Notes under the pieces: model-generated | What the model saw: the letters and a program-made list of their open reading frames with translations, nothing else | What the model was told of the DNA's origin: nothing | Database searches by the model: none | Part shown: piece after piece, positions 44,501 through 59,500 of the stretch | Position numbering within the stretch: the first letter of the stretch is position 1 | Layout: each line of letters starts with the position of its first letter | Program-made: the position numbers and the translations under genes | NCBI RefSeq assembly: GCF_964340395.1 | Contig: NC_135567.1 | Span: 4,700,899 to 4,764,898, forward strand | Direction of reading: 5' to 3' | From: Glandiceps talaboti | Lineage: Eukaryota; Hemichordata; Enteropneusta; Spengelidae | DNA: 64,000 bases

Positions 44501-47500
44501 AGTCAGTGAGTATTTCTATGTGTACAAGTGTAGACTGAAGTCTATGGTAATAGTCTAGTCAGTGAGTATTTCTATGTGTACAAGTGTAGACTATAGTCTA
44601 TGGTAATAGTCTAGTCAGTGAGTATTTCTATGTGTACAAGTGTAGACTGAAGTCTATGGTAATAGTCTAGTCAGTGAGTATTTCTATGTGTACTAGCTAG
44701 TGTAGACTGAAGTCTATGGTAATAGTCTAGTCAGTGAGTATTTATATGTGTACAAGTGTAGACTGAAGTCTAATTGGTAATAGTCTAGTCAGTGAGTATT
44801 TCTATGTGTACAAGTGTAGACTGAAGTCTATGGTAATAGTCTAGTCAGTGAGTATTTCTATGTGTACAAGTGTAGACTGAGGTCTATGGTAATAGTCTAG
44901 TCAGTGAGTATTTTTATGTGTACAAGTGTAGACTGAAGTCTATGGTAATAGTCTAGTCAGTGAGTATTTATATGTGTACAAGTGTAGACTGAAGTCTATG
45001 GTAATAGTCTAGTCAGTGAGTATTTCTATGTGTACAAGTGTAGACTGAAGTCTATGGTAATAGTCTAGTCAGTGAGTATTTCTATGTGTACAAGTGTAGA
45101 CTATAGTCTATGGTAATAGTCTAGTCAGTGAGTATTTATATGTGTACTAGTGTAGACTGAAGTCTATGGTAATAGTCTAGTCAGTGAGTATTTCTATGTG
45201 TACTAGTGTAGACTATAGTAATAGTCTAGTCAGTGAGTATTTCTATGTGTACAAGTGTAGACTGAAGTCTATGGTAATATTCTAGTCAGTGAGTATTTCT
45301 ATGTGTACAAGTGTAGACTGAAGTCTAAGGTAATAGCCTAGTCAGTGAGTATTTCTATGTGTACAAGTGTAGACTGAAGTCTATGGTAATAGTCTAGTCA
45401 GTGAGTATTTATATGTGTACAAGTGTAGACTGAAGTCTATGGTAATAGTCTAGTCAGTGAGTATTTCTATGTGTACAAGTGTAGACTGAAGTCTATGGTT
45501 ATAGTCTAGTCAGTGAGTATTTCTATGTGTAGAAGTGTAGACTATAGTCTAAGGTAATAGTCTAGTCAGTGAGTATTTCTATGTGTACAAGTGTAGACTG
45601 AAGTCTATGGTAATAGTCTAGTCAGTGAGTATTTCTATGTGTACAAGTGTAGACTATAGTCTATGGTAATAGTCTAGTCAGTGAGTATTTATATGTGTAC
45701 TAGTGTAGACTGAAGTCTATGGTAATAGTCTAGTCAGTGAGTATTTCTATGTGTACTAGTGTAGACTATAGTAATAGTCTAGTTAGTGAGTATTTCTATG
45801 TGTACAAGTGTAGACTAAAGTCTATGGTAATAGTCTAGTCAGTGAGTATTTCTATGTGTACAAGTGTAGACTGAAGTCTAAGGTAATAGCCTAGTCAGTG
45901 AGTATTTCTATATGTACAAGTGTAGACTGAAGTCTATGGTAATAGTCTAGTCAGTGAGTATTTCTATGTGTACAAGTGTAGACTGAAGTCTATGGTAATA
46001 GTCTAGTCAGTGAGTATTTCTATGTGTACAAGTGTAGACTGAAGTCTATGGTAATAGTCTAGTCAGTGAGTATTTCTATGTGTACAAGTGTAGACTGAGG
46101 TCTATGGTAATAGTCTAGTCAGTGAGTATTTTTATGTGTACAAGTGTAGACTGAAGTCTATGGTAATAGTCTAGTCAGTGAGTATTTATATGTGTACAAG
46201 TGTAGACTAAAGTCTATGGTAATAGTCTAGTCAGGGAGTATTTCTATGTGTACAAGTGTAGACTGAAGTCTATGGTAATAGTCTAGTCAGTGAGTATTTC
46301 TATGTGTACTAGTGTAGACTGAAGTCTAAGGTAATAGTCTAGTCAGTGAGTATTTCTATGTGTACAAGTGTAGACTGAAGTCTATGGTAATAGTCTAGTC
46401 AGTGAGTATTTCTATGTGTACAAGTGTAGACTGAAGTCTATGGTAATAGTCTAGTCAGTGAGTATTTCTATGTGTACTAGCTAGTGTAGACTGAAGTCTA
46501 TGGTAATAGTCTAGTCAGTGAGTATTTATATGTGTACAAGTGTAGACTGAAGTCTAATTGGTAATAGTCTAGTAAGTGAGTATTTCTATGTGTACAAGTG
46601 TAGACTGAAGTCTATGGTAATAGTCTAGTCAGTGAGTATTTCTATGTGTACAAGTGTAGACTGAGGTCTATGGTAATAGTCTAGTCAGTGAGTATTTTTA
46701 TGTGTACAAGTGTAGACTGAAGTCTATGGTAATAGTCTAGTCAGTGAGTATTTATATGTTTACAAGTGTAGACTGAAGTCTATGGTAATAGTCTAGTCAG
46801 TGAGTATTTCTATGTGTACAAGTGTAGACTGAAGTCTATGGTAATAGTCTAGTCAGTGAGTATTTCTATGTGTACAAGTGTAGACTATAGTCTATGGTAA
46901 TAGTCTAGTCAGTGAGTATTTATATGTGTACTAGTGTAGACTGAAGTCTATGGTAATAGTCTAGTCAGTGAGTATTTCTATGTGTACTAGTGTAGACTAT
47001 AGTAATAGTCTAGTCAGTGAGTATTTCTATGTGTACAAGTGTAGACTAAAGTCTATGGTAATAGTCTAGTCAGTGAGTATTTCTATGTGTACAAGTGTAG
47101 ACTGAAGTCTAAGGTAATAGCCTAGTCAGTGAGTATTTCTATGTGTACAAGTGTAGACTGAAGTCTATGGTAATAGTCTAGTCAGTGAGTATTTCTATGT
47201 GTACAAGTGTAGACTGAAGTCTATGGTAATAGTCTAGTCAGTGAGTATTTCTATGTGTACAAGTGTAGACTGAAGTCTATGGTAATAGTCTAGTCAGTGA
47301 GTATTTCTATGTGTACAAGTGTAGACTGTAGTCTAAGGTAATAGTCTAGTCAGTGAGTATTTCTATGTGTACAAGTGTAGACTGAAGTCTATGGTAATAG
47401 TCTAGTCAGTGAGTATTTCTATGTGTACAAGTGTAGACTATAGTCTATGGTAATAGTCTAGTCAGTGAGTATTTCTATGTGTACAAGTGTAGACTGAAGT

Positions 47501-50500
47501 CTATGGTAATAGTCTAGTCAGTGAGTATTTCTATGTGTACAAGTGTAGACTATAGTCTATGGTAATAGTCTAGTCAGTGAGTATTTATATGTGTACAAAA
47601 GTAGACTGAAGTCTATGGTAATAGTCTAGTCAGTGAGTATTTCTATGTGTACAAGTGTAGACTGAAGTCTATGGTAATAGTCTAGTCAGTGAGTATTTCT
47701 ATGTGTACAAGTGTAGACTGAAGTCTATGGTAATAGTCTAGTCAGTGAGTATTTCTATGTGTACAAGTGTAGACTGAAGTCTATGGTAATAGTCTAGTCA
47801 GTGAGTATTTCTATGTGTACAAGTGTAGACTGAAGTCTATGGTAATAGTCTAGTCAGTGAGTATTTCTATGTGTACAAGTGTAGACTATAGTCTATGGTA
47901 ATAGTCTAGTCAGTGAGTATTTCTATGTGTACAAGTGTAGACTGAAGTCTATGGTAATAGTCTAGTCAGTGAGTATTTTTATGTGTACAAGTGTAGACTA
48001 TAGTCTATGGTAATAGTCTAGTCAGTGAGTATTTATATGTGTACTAGTGTAGACTGAAGTCTATGGTAATAGTCTAGTCAGTGAGTATTTATATGTGTAC
48101 TAGTGTAGACTATAGTAATAGTCTAGTCAGTGAGTATTTCTATGTGTACAAGTGTAGACTAAAGTCTATGGTAATAGTCTAGTCAGTGAGTATTTCTATG
48201 TGTACAAGTGTAGACTGAAGTCTAAGGTAATAGCCTAGTCAGTGAGTATTTATATGTGTACAGGTGTAGACTGAAGTCTATGGTAATAGTCTAGTCAGTG
48301 AGTATTTCTATGTGTACAAGTGTAGACTGAAGTCTATGGTAATAGTCTAGTCAGTGAGTATTTCTATGTGTACAAGTGTAGACTGTAGTCTAAGGTAATA
48401 GTCTAGTCAGTGAGTATTTCTATGTGTACAAGTGTAGACTGAAGTCTATGGTAATAGTCTAGTCAGTGAGTATTTCTATGTGTACAAGTGTAGACTATAG
48501 TCTATGGTAATAGTCTAGTCAGTGAGTATTTCTATGTGTACAAGTGTAGACTGAAGTCTATGGTAATAGTCTAGTCAGTGAGTATTTCTATGTGTACAAG
48601 TGTAGACTATAGTCTATGGTAATAGTCTAGTCAGTGAGTATTTATATGTGTACAAAAGTAGACTGAAGTCTATGGTAATAGTCTAGTCAGTGAGTATTTC
48701 TATGTGTACAAGTGTAGACTGAAGTCTATGGTAATAGTATGGTCAGTGAGTATTTCTATGTGTACAAGTGTAGACTGAAGTCTATGGTAATAGTCTAGTC
48801 AGTGAGTATTTCTATGTGTACAAGTGTAGACTGAAGTCTATGGTAATAGTCTAGTCAGTGAGTATTTCTATGTGTACTAGCTAGTGTAGACTGAAGTCTA
48901 TGGTAATAGTCTAGTCAGTGAGTATTTATATGTGTACAAGTGTAGACTGAAGTCTAATTGGTAATAGTCTAGTAAGTGAGTATTTCTATGTGTACAAGTG
49001 TAGACTGAAGTCTATGGTAATAGTCTAGTCAGTGAGTATTTCTATGTGTACAAGTGTAGACTGAGGTCTATGGTAATAGTCTAGTCAGTGAGTATTTTTA
49101 TGTGTACAAGTGTAGACTGAAGTCTATGGTAATAGTCTAGTCAGTGAGTATTTATATGTTTACAAGTGTAGACTGAAGTCTATGGTAATAGTCTAGTCAG
49201 TGAGTATTTCTATGTGTACAAGTGTAGACTGAAGTATATGGTAATAGTCTAGTCAGTGAGTATTTCTATGTGTACAAGTGTAGACTATAGTCTATGGTAA
49301 TAGTCTAGTCAGTGAGTATTTATATGTGTACTAGTGTAGACTGAAGTCTATGGTAATAGTCTAGTCAGTGAGTATTTCTATGTGTACTAGTGTAGACTAT
49401 AGTAATAGTCTAGTCAGTGAGTATTTCTATGTGTACAAGTGTAGACTAAAGTCTATGGTAATAGTCTAGTCAGTGAGTATTTCTATGTGTACAAGTGTAG
49501 ACTGAAGTCTAAGGTAATAGCCTAGTCAGTGAGTATTTCTATGTGTACAAGTGTAGACTGAAGTCTATGGTAATAGTCTAGTCAGTGAGTATTTCTATGT
49601 GTACAAGTGTAGACTGAAGTCTATGGTAATAGTCTAGTCAGTGAGTATTTCTATGTGTACAAGTGTAGACTGAAGTCTATGGTAATAGTCTAGTCAGTGA
49701 GTATTTCTATGTGTACAAGTGTAGACTGTAGTCTAAGGTAATAGTCTAGTCAGTGAGTATTTCTATGTGTACAAGTGTAGACTGAAGTCTATGGTAATAG
49801 TCTAGTCAGTGAGTATTTCTATGTGTACAAGTGTAGACTATAGTCTATGGTAATAGTCTAGTCAGTGAGTATTTCTATGTGTACAAGTGTAGACTGAAGT
49901 CTATGGTAATAGTCTAGTCAGTGAGTATTTCTATGTGTACAAGTGTAGACTATAGTCTATGGTAATAGTCTAGTCAGTGAGTATTTATATGTGTACAAAA
50001 GTAGACTGAAGTCTATGGTAATAGTCTAGTCAGTGAGTATTTCTATGTGTACAAGTGTAGACTGAAGTCTATGGTAATAGTATGGTCAGTGAGTATTTCT
50101 ATGTGTACAAGTGTAGACTGAAGTCTATGGTAATAGTCTAGTCAGTGAGTATTTCTATGTGTACAAGTGTAGACTGAAGTCTATGGTAATAGTCTAGTCA
50201 GTGAGTATTTCTATGTGTACAAGTGTAGACTGAAGTCTATGGTAATAGTCTAGTCAGTGAGTATTTCTATGTGTACAAGTGTAGACTATAGTCTATGGTA
50301 ATAGTCTAGTCAGTGAGTATTTCTATGTGTACAAGTGTAGACTGAAGTCTATGGTAATAGTCTAGTCAGTGAGTATTTTTATGTGTACAAGTGTAGACTA
50401 TAGTCTATGGTAATAGTCTAGTCAGTGAGTATTTATATGTGTACTAGTGTAGACTGAAGTCTATGGTAATAGTCTAGTCAGTGAGTATTTATATGTGTAC

Positions 50501-53500
50501 TAGTGTAGACTATAGTAATAGTCTAGTCAGTGAGTATTTCTATGTGTACAAGTGTAGACTAAAGTCTATGGTAATAGTCTAGTCAGTGAGTATTTCTATG
50601 TGTACAAGTGTAGACTGAAGTCTAAGGTAATAGCCTAGTCAGTGAGTATTTCTATGTGTACAGGTGTAGACTGAAGTCTATGGTAATAGTCTAGTCAGTG
50701 AGTATTTCTATGTGTACAAGTGTAGACTGAAGTCTATGGTAATAGTCTAGTCAGTGAGTATTTCTATGTGTACAAGTGTAGACTGTAGTCTAAGGTAATA
50801 GTCTAGTCAGTGAGTATTTCTATGTGTACAAGTGTAGACTGAAGTCTATGGTAATAGTCTAGTCAGTGAGTATTTCTATGTGTACAAGTGTAGACTATAG
50901 TCTATGGTAATAGTCTAGTCAGTGAGTATTTCTATGTGTACAAGTGTAGACTGAAGTCTATGGTAATAGTCTAGTCAGTGAGTATTTCTATGTGTACAAG
51001 TGTAGACTATAGTCTATGGTAATAGTCTAGTCAGTGAGTATTTATATGTGTACAAAAGTAGACTGAAGTCTATGGTAATAGTCTAGTCAGTGAGTATTTC
51101 TATGTGTACAAGTGTAGACTGAAGTCTATGGTAATAGTATGGTCAGTGAGTATTTCTATGTGTACAAGTGTAGACTGAAGTCTATGGTAATAGTCTAGTC
51201 AGTGAGTATTTCTATGTGTACAAGTGTAGACTGAAGTCTATGGTAATAGTCTAGTCAGTGAGTATTTCTATGTGTACAAGTGTAGACTGAAGTCTATGGT
51301 AATAGTCTAGTCAGTGAGTATTTCTATGTGTACAAGTGTAGACTATAGTCTATGGTAATAGTCTAGTCAGTGAGTATTTCTATGTGTACAAGTGTAGACT
51401 GAAGTCTATGGTAATAGTCTAGTCAGTGAGTATTTCTATGTGTACTAGCTAGTGTAGACTGAAGTCTATGGTAATAGTCTAGTCAGTGAGTATTTATATG
51501 TGTACAAGTGTAGACTGAAGTCTAATTGGTAATAGTCTAGTCAGTGAGTATTTCTATGTGTACAAGTGTAGACTGAAGTCTATGGTAACAGTCTAGTCAG
51601 TGAGTATTTCTATGTGTACAAGTGTAGACTGAGGTCTATGGTAATAGTCTAGTCAGTGAGTATTTTTATGTGTACAAGTGTAGACTGAAATCTATGGTAA
51701 TAGTCTAGTCAGTGAGTATTTATATGTGTACAAGTGTAGACTGAAGTCTATGGTAATAGTCTAGTCAGTGAGTATGTATATGTGTACTAGTGTAGACTGA
51801 AGTCTATGGTAATAGTCTAGTCAGTGAGTATTTCTATGTGTACTAGTGTAGACTATAGTAATAGTCTAGTCAGTGAGTATTTCTATGTGTACAAGTGTAG
51901 ACTGAAGTCTATGGTAATAGTCTAGTCAGTGAGTATTTCTATGTGTACAAGTGTAGACTGAAGTCTAAGGTAATAGCCTAGTCAGTGAGTATTTCTATGT
52001 GTACAAGTGTAGACTGAAGTCTATGGTAATAGTCTAGTCAGTGAGTATTTCTATGTGTACAAGTGTAGACTGAAGTCTATGGTAATAGTCTAGTCAGTGA
52101 GTATTTCTATGTGTACAAGTGTAGACTGAAGTCTATGGTTATAGTCTAGTCAGTGAGTATTTCTATGTGTAGAAGCGTAGACTATAGTCTAAGGTAATAG
52201 TCTAGTCAGTGAGTATTTCTATGTGTACAAGTGTAGACTGAAGTCTATGGTAATAGTCTAGTCAGTGAGTATTTCTATGTGTACAAGTGTAGACTGAAGT
52301 CTATGGTAATAGTCTAGTCAGTGAGTATTTATATGTGTACAAGTGTAGGCTGAAGTCTATGGTAATAGTCTAGTCAGTGAGTATTTATATGTGTACAAGT
52401 GTAGACTATAGTCTATGGTAATAGTCTAGTCAGTGAGTATTTATATGTGTACAAGTGTAGACTGAAGTCTATGGTAATAGTCTAGTCAGTGAGTATTTCT
52501 ATGTGTACAAGTGTAGACTGAAGTCTATGGTAATAGTCTAGTCAGTGAGTATTTCTATGTGTACAAGTGTAGACTGAAGTCTATGGTAATAGTCTAGTCA
52601 GTGAGTATTTCTATGTGTACAAGTGTAGACTATAGTCTATGGTAATAGTCTAGTCAGTGAGTATTTCTATGTGTACAAGTGTAGACTGAAGTCTATGGTA
52701 ATAGTCTAGTCAGTGAGTATTTATATGTGTACAAAAGTAGACTGAAGTCTATGGTAATAGTCTAGTCAGTGAGTATTTCTATGTGTACAAGTGTAGACTG
52801 AAGTCTATGGTAATAGTATGGTCAGTGAGTATTTCTATGTGTACAAGTGTAGACTGAAGTCTATGGTAATAGTCTAGTCAGTGAGTATTTCTATGTGTAC
52901 AAGTGTAGACTGAAGTCTATGGTAATAGTCTAGTCAGTGAGTATTTCTATGTGTACAAGTGTAGACTGAAGTCTATGGTAATAGTCTAGTCAGTGAGTAT
53001 TTCTATGTGTACAAGTGTAGACTATAGTCTAAGGTAATAGTCTAGTCAGTGAGTATTTCTGTGTGTACAAGTGTAGACTGAAGTCTATGGTAATAGTCTA
53101 GTCAGTGAGTATTTCTATGTGTACAAGTGTAGACTGAAGTCTATGGTAATAGTCTAGTCAGTGAGTATTTCTATGTGTACTAGTGTAGACTATAGTAATA
53201 GTCTAGTCAGTGAGTATTTCTATGTGTACAAGTGTAGACTGAAGTCTATGGTAATAGTCTAGTCAGTGAGTATTTCTATGTGTACAAGTGTAGACTGAAG
53301 TCTAAGGTAATAGCCTAGTCAGTGAGTATTTCTATGTGTACAAGTGTAGACTGAAGTCTATGGTAATAGTCTAGTCAGTGAGTATTTCTAGGTGTACAAG
53401 TGTAGACTGAAGTCTATGGTAATAGTCTAGTCAGTGAGTATTTCTATGTGTACAAGTGTAGACTGAAGTCTATGGTAATAGTCTAGTCAGTGAGTATTTC

Positions 53501-56500
53501 TATGTGTACAAGTGTAGACTATAGTCTAAGGTAATAGTCTAGTCAGTGAGTATTTCTATGTGTACAAGTGTAGACTGAAGTCTATGGTAATAGTCTAGTC
53601 AGTGAGTATTTCTATGTGTACAAGTGTAGACTGAAGTCTATGGTAATAGTCTAGTCAGTGAGTATTTCTATGTGTACAAGTGTAGACTGAAGTCTATGGT
53701 AATAGTCTAGTCAGTGAATATTTCTATGTGTACAAGTGTAGACTATAGTCTATGGTAATAGTCTAGTCAGTGAGTATTTCTATGTGTACAAGTGTAGACT
53801 GAAGTCTATGGTAATAGTCTAGTCAGTGAGTATTTCTATGTGTACAAGTGTAGACTGAAGTCTATGGTAATAGTCTAGTCAGTGAGTATTTCTATGTGTA
53901 CAAGTGTAGACTATAGTCTATGGTAATAGTCTAGTCAGTGAATATTACTATGTGTACAAGTGTAGACTGAAGTCTATGGTAATAGTCTAGTCAGTGAGTA
54001 TTTCTATGTGTACAAGTGTAGACTATGGTCTATGGTAATAGTCTAGTCAGTGAGTATTTATATGTGTACAAGTGTAGACTGAAGTCTATGGTAATAGTAT
54101 GGTCAGTGAGTATTTCTATGTGTACAAGTGTAGACTATAGTCTAAGGTAATAGTCTAGTCAGTGAGTATTTCTATGTGTACAAATGTAGACTATAGTCTA
54201 TGGTAATAGTCTAGTCAGTGAGTATTTCTATGTGTACAAGTGTAGACTGAAGTCTATGGTAATAGTCTAGTCAGTGAGTATTTATATGTGTACTAGTGTA
54301 GACTGAAGTCTATGGTAATAGTCTAGTCAGTGAGTATTTCTATGTGTACAAGTGTAGACTGAAGTCTATGGTAATAGTCTAGTCAGTGAGTATTTCTATG
54401 TGTACAAGTGTAGACTGAAGTCTATGGTAATAGTCTAGTCAGTGAGTATTTCTATGTGTACAAGTGTAGACTATAGTCTAAGGTAATAGTCTAGTCAGTG
54501 AGTATTTCTATGTGTACAAATGTAGACTGAAGTCTATGGTAATAGTCTAGTCAGTGAGTATTTCTATGTGTACAAGTGTAGACTGAAGTCTATGGTAATA
54601 GTCTAGTCAGTGAGTATTTCTATGTGTACAAGTGTAGACTGAAGTCTATGGTAATAGTCTAGTCAGTGAGTATTTCTATGTGTACAAGTGTAGACTGAAG
54701 TCTATTGTAATAGTCTAGTCAGTGAGTATTTATATGTGTACAAGTGTAGACTATAGTCTATGGTAATAGTCTAGTCAGTGAGTATTTATATGTGTACTAG
54801 TGTAGACTGAAGTCTATGGTAATAGTCTAGTCAGTGAGTATTTCTATGTGTACTAGTGTAGACTATAGTAATAGTCTAGTCAGTGAGTATTTCTATGTGT
54901 ACAAGTGTAGACTGAAGTCTATGGTAATAGTCTAGTCAGTGAGTATTTCTATGTGTACAAGTGTAGACTGAAGTCTAAGTTAATAGCCTAGTCTGTGACT
55001 ATTTATATGTGTACAAGTGTAGACTGAAGTCTATGGTAATAGTCTAGTCAGTGAGTATTTCTATGTGTACAAATGTAGACTGAAGTCTATGGTAATAGTC
55101 TAGTCAGTGAGTATTTCTATGTGTACAAGTGTAGACTGAAGTCTATGGTAATAGTCTAGTCAGTGAGTATTTCTATGTGTACAAGTGTAGACTATAGTCT
55201 ATGGTAATAGTCTAGTCAGTGAGTATTTCTATGTGTACAAGTGTAGACTATAGTCTATGGTAATAGTCTAGTCAGTGAGTATTTATATGTGTACAAAAGT
55301 AGACTGAAGTCTATGGTAATAGTCTAGTCAGTGAGTATTTATATGTGTACAAAAGTAGACTGAAGTCTATGGTAATAGTCTAGTCAGTGAGTATTTCTAT
55401 GTGTACAAGTGTAGACTGAAGTCTATGGTACTAGTATGGTCAGTGAGTATTTCTATGTGTACAAGTGTAGACTGAAGTCTATGGTAATAGTCTAGTCAGT
55501 GAGTATTTCTATGTGTACAAGTGTAGACTGAAGTCTATGGTAATAGTCTAGTCAGTGAGTATTTCTATGTGTACAAGTGTAGACTGAAGTCTATGGTAAT
55601 AGTCTAGTCAGTGAGTATTTCTATGTGTACAAGTGTAGACTGAAGTCTATGGTAATAGTCTAGTCAGTGAGTATTTCTATGTGTACAAGTGTAGACTGAA
55701 GTCTAAGGTAATAGTCTAGTCAGTGAGTATTTCTATGTGTACAAGTGTAGACTGAGGTCTATGGTAATAGTCTAGTCAGTGAGTATTTTTATGTGTACAA
55801 GTGTAGACTGAAGTCTATGGTAATAGTCTAGTCAGTGAGTATTTATATGTGTACAAGTGTAGACTGAAGTCTATGGTAATAGTCTAGTCAGTGAGTATTT
55901 CTATGTGTACAAGTGTAGACTGAAGTCTATGGTAATAGTCTAGTCAGTGAGTATTTCTATGTGTACAAGTGTAGACTATAGTCTATGGTAATAGTCTAGT
56001 CAGTGAGTATTTATATGTGTACTAGTGTAGACTGAAGTCTATGGTAATAGTCTAGTCAGTGAGTATTTCTATGTGTACTAGTGTAGACTATAGTAATAGT
56101 CTAGTCAGTGAGTATTTCTATGTGTACAAGTGTAGACTGAAGTCTATGGTAATAGTCTAGTCAGTGAGTATTTCTATGTGTACAAGTGTAGACTGAAGTC
56201 TAAGTTAATAGCCTAGTCAGTGAGTATTTCTATGTGTACAAGTGTAGACTGAAGTCTATGGTAATAGTCTAGTCAGTGAGTATTTCTATGTGTACAAGTG
56301 TAGACTGAAGTCTATGGTAATAGTCTAGTCAGTGAGTATTTCTATGTGTACAAGTGTAGACTGAAGTCTATGGTAATAGTCTAGTCAGTGAGTATTTCTA
56401 TGTGTACAAGTGTAGACTATAGTCTAAGGTAATAGTCTAGTCAGTGAGTATTTCTATGTGTACAAGTGTAGACTGAAGTCTATGGTAATAGTCTAGTCAG

Positions 56501-59500
56501 TGAGTATTTCTATGTGTACAAGTGTAGACTGAAGTCTATGGTAATAGTCTAGTCAGTGAGTATTTATATGTGTACAAGTGTAGACTGAAGTCTATGGTAA
56601 TAGTCTAGTCAGTGAGTATTTCTATGTGTACAAGTGTAGACTATAGTCTATGGTAATAGTCTAGTCAGTGAGTATTTATATGTGTACAAGTGTAGACTGA
56701 AGTCTATGGTAATAGTCTAGTCAGTGAGTATTTCTATGTGTACAAGTGTAGACTGAAGTCTATGGTAATAGTCTAGTCAGTGAGTATTTCTATGTGTACA
56801 AGTGTAGACTGAAGTCTATGGTAATAGTCTAGTCAGTGAGTATTTCTATGTGTACAAGTGTAGACTATAGTCTATGGTAATAGTCTAGTCAGTGAGTATT
56901 TCTATGTGTACAAGTGTAGACTGAAGTCTATGGTAATAGTCTAGTCAGTGAGTATTTCTATGTGTACAAGTGTAGACTATAGTCTATGGTAATAGTCTAG
57001 TCAGTGAGTATTTATATGTTTACAAAAGTAGACTGAAGTCTATGGTAATAGTCTAGTCAGTGAGTATTTATATGTGTACAAAAGTAGACTGAAGTATATG
57101 GTAATAGTCTAGTCAGTGAGTATTTCTATGTGTACAAGTGTAGACTGAAGTCTATGGTAATAGTATGGTCAGTGAGTATTTATATGTGTACAAGTGTAGA
57201 CTGAAGTCTATGGTAATAGTCTAGTCAGTGAGTATTTCTATGTGTACAAGTGTAGACTGAAGTCTATGGTAATAGTCTAGTCAGTGAGTATTTCTATGTG
57301 TACAAGTGTAGACTGAAGTCTATGGTAATAGTCTAGTCAGTGAGTATTTCTATGTGTACAAGTGTAGACTGAAGTCTATGGTAATAGTCTAGTCAGTGAG
57401 TATTTCTATGTGTACAAGTGTAGACTATAGTCTAAGGTAATAGTCTAGTCAGTGAGTATTTATATGTGTACAAGTGTAGACTGAAGTCTAATTGGTAATA
57501 GTCTAGTCAGTGAGTATTTCTATGTGTACAAGTGTAGACTGAAGTCTATGGTAATAGTCTAGTCAGTGAGTATTTCTATGTGTACAAGTGTAGACTGAGG
57601 TCTATGGTAATAGTCTAGTCAGTGAGTATTTTTATGTGTACAAGTGTAGACTGAAGTCTATGGTAATAGTCTAGTCAGTGAGTATTTATATGTGTACAAG
57701 TGTAGACTGAAGTCTATGGTAATAGTCTAGTCAGTGAGTATTTCTATGTGTACAAGTGTAGACTGAAGTCTATGGTAATAGTCTAGTCAGTGAGTATTTA
57801 TATGTGTACAAGTGTAGACTGAAGTCTAATTGGTAATAGTCTAGTCAGTGAGTATTTCTATGTGTACAAGTGTAGACTGAAGTCTATGGTAATAGTCTAG
57901 TCAGTGAGTATTTCTATGTGTACAAGTGTAGACTGAGGTCTATGGTAATAGTCTAGTCAGTGAGTATTTTTATGTGTACAAGTGTAGACTGAAGTCTATG
58001 GTAATAGTCTAGTCAGTGAGTATTTATATGTGTACAAGTGTAGACTGAAGTCTATGGTAATAGTCTAGTCAGTGAGTATTTCTATGTGTACAAGTGTAGA
58101 CTGAAGTCTATGGTAATAGTCTAGTCAGTGAGTATTTCTATGTGTACAAGTGTAGACTATAGTCTATGGTAATAGTCTAGTCAGTGAGTATTTATATGTG
58201 TACTAGTGTAGACTGAAGTCTATGGTAATAGTCTAGTCAGTGAGTATTTCTATGTGTACTAGTGTAGACTATAGTAATAGTCTAGTCAGTGAGTATTTCT
58301 ATGTGTACAAGTGTAGACTGAAGTCTATGGTAATAGTCTAGTCAGTGAGTATTTCTATGTGTACAAGTGTAGACTATAGTCTAAGGTAATAGTCTAGTCA
58401 GTGAGTATTTCTATGTGTACAAGTGTAGACTGAAGTCTATGGTAATAGTCTAGTCAGTGAGTATTTCTATGTGTACAAGTGTAGACTGAAGTCTATGGTA
58501 ATAGTCTAGTCAGTGAGTATTTCTATGTGTACAAGTGTAGACTGAAGTCTATGGTAATAGTCTAGTCAGTGAGTATTTCTATGTGTACAAGTGTAGACTA
58601 TAGTCTATGGTAATAGTCTAGTCAGTGAGTATTTCTATGTGTACAAGTGTAGACTGAAGTCTATGGTAATAGTCTAGTCAGTGAGTATTTCTATGTGTAC
58701 AAGTGTAGACTGAAGTCTATGGTAATAGTCTAGTCAGTGAGTATTTCTATGTGTACAAGTGTAGACTGAAGTCTATGGTAATAGTCTAGTCAGTGAGTAT
58801 TTCTATGTGTACAAGTGTAGACTATAGTCTATGGTAATAGTCTAGTCAGTGAATATTACTATGTGTACAAGTGTAGACTGAAGTCTATGGTAATAGTCTA
58901 GTCAGTGAGTATTTCTATGTGTACAAGTGTAGACTATGGTCTATGGTAATAGTCTAGTCAGTGAGTATTTATATGTGTACAAGTGTAGACTGAAGTCTAA
59001 GGTAATAGTCTAGTCAGTGAGTATGTCTATGTGTACAAGTGTAGACTGAAGTCTATGGTAATAGTATGGTCAGTGAGTATTTCTATGTGTACAAGTGTAG
59101 ACTATAGTCTAAGGTAATAGTCTAGTCAGTGAGTATTTCTATGTGTACAAATGTAGACTATAGTCTATGGTAATAGTCTAGTCAGTGAGTATTTCTATGT
59201 GTACAAGTGTAGACTGAAGTCTATGGTAATAGTCTAGTCAGTGAGTATTTATATGTGTACTAGTGTAGACTGAAGTCTATGGTAATAGTCTAGTCAGTGA
59301 GTATTTCTATATGTACAAGTGTAGACTGAAGTCTATGGTAATAGTCTAGTCAGTGAGTATTTCTATGTGTACAAGTGTAGACTGAAGTCTATGGTAATAG
59401 TCTAGTCAGTGAGTATTTCTATGTGTACTAGTGTAGACTATAGTCTAAGGTAATAGTCTAGTCAGTGAGTATTTCTATGTGTACAAATGTAGACTGAAGT

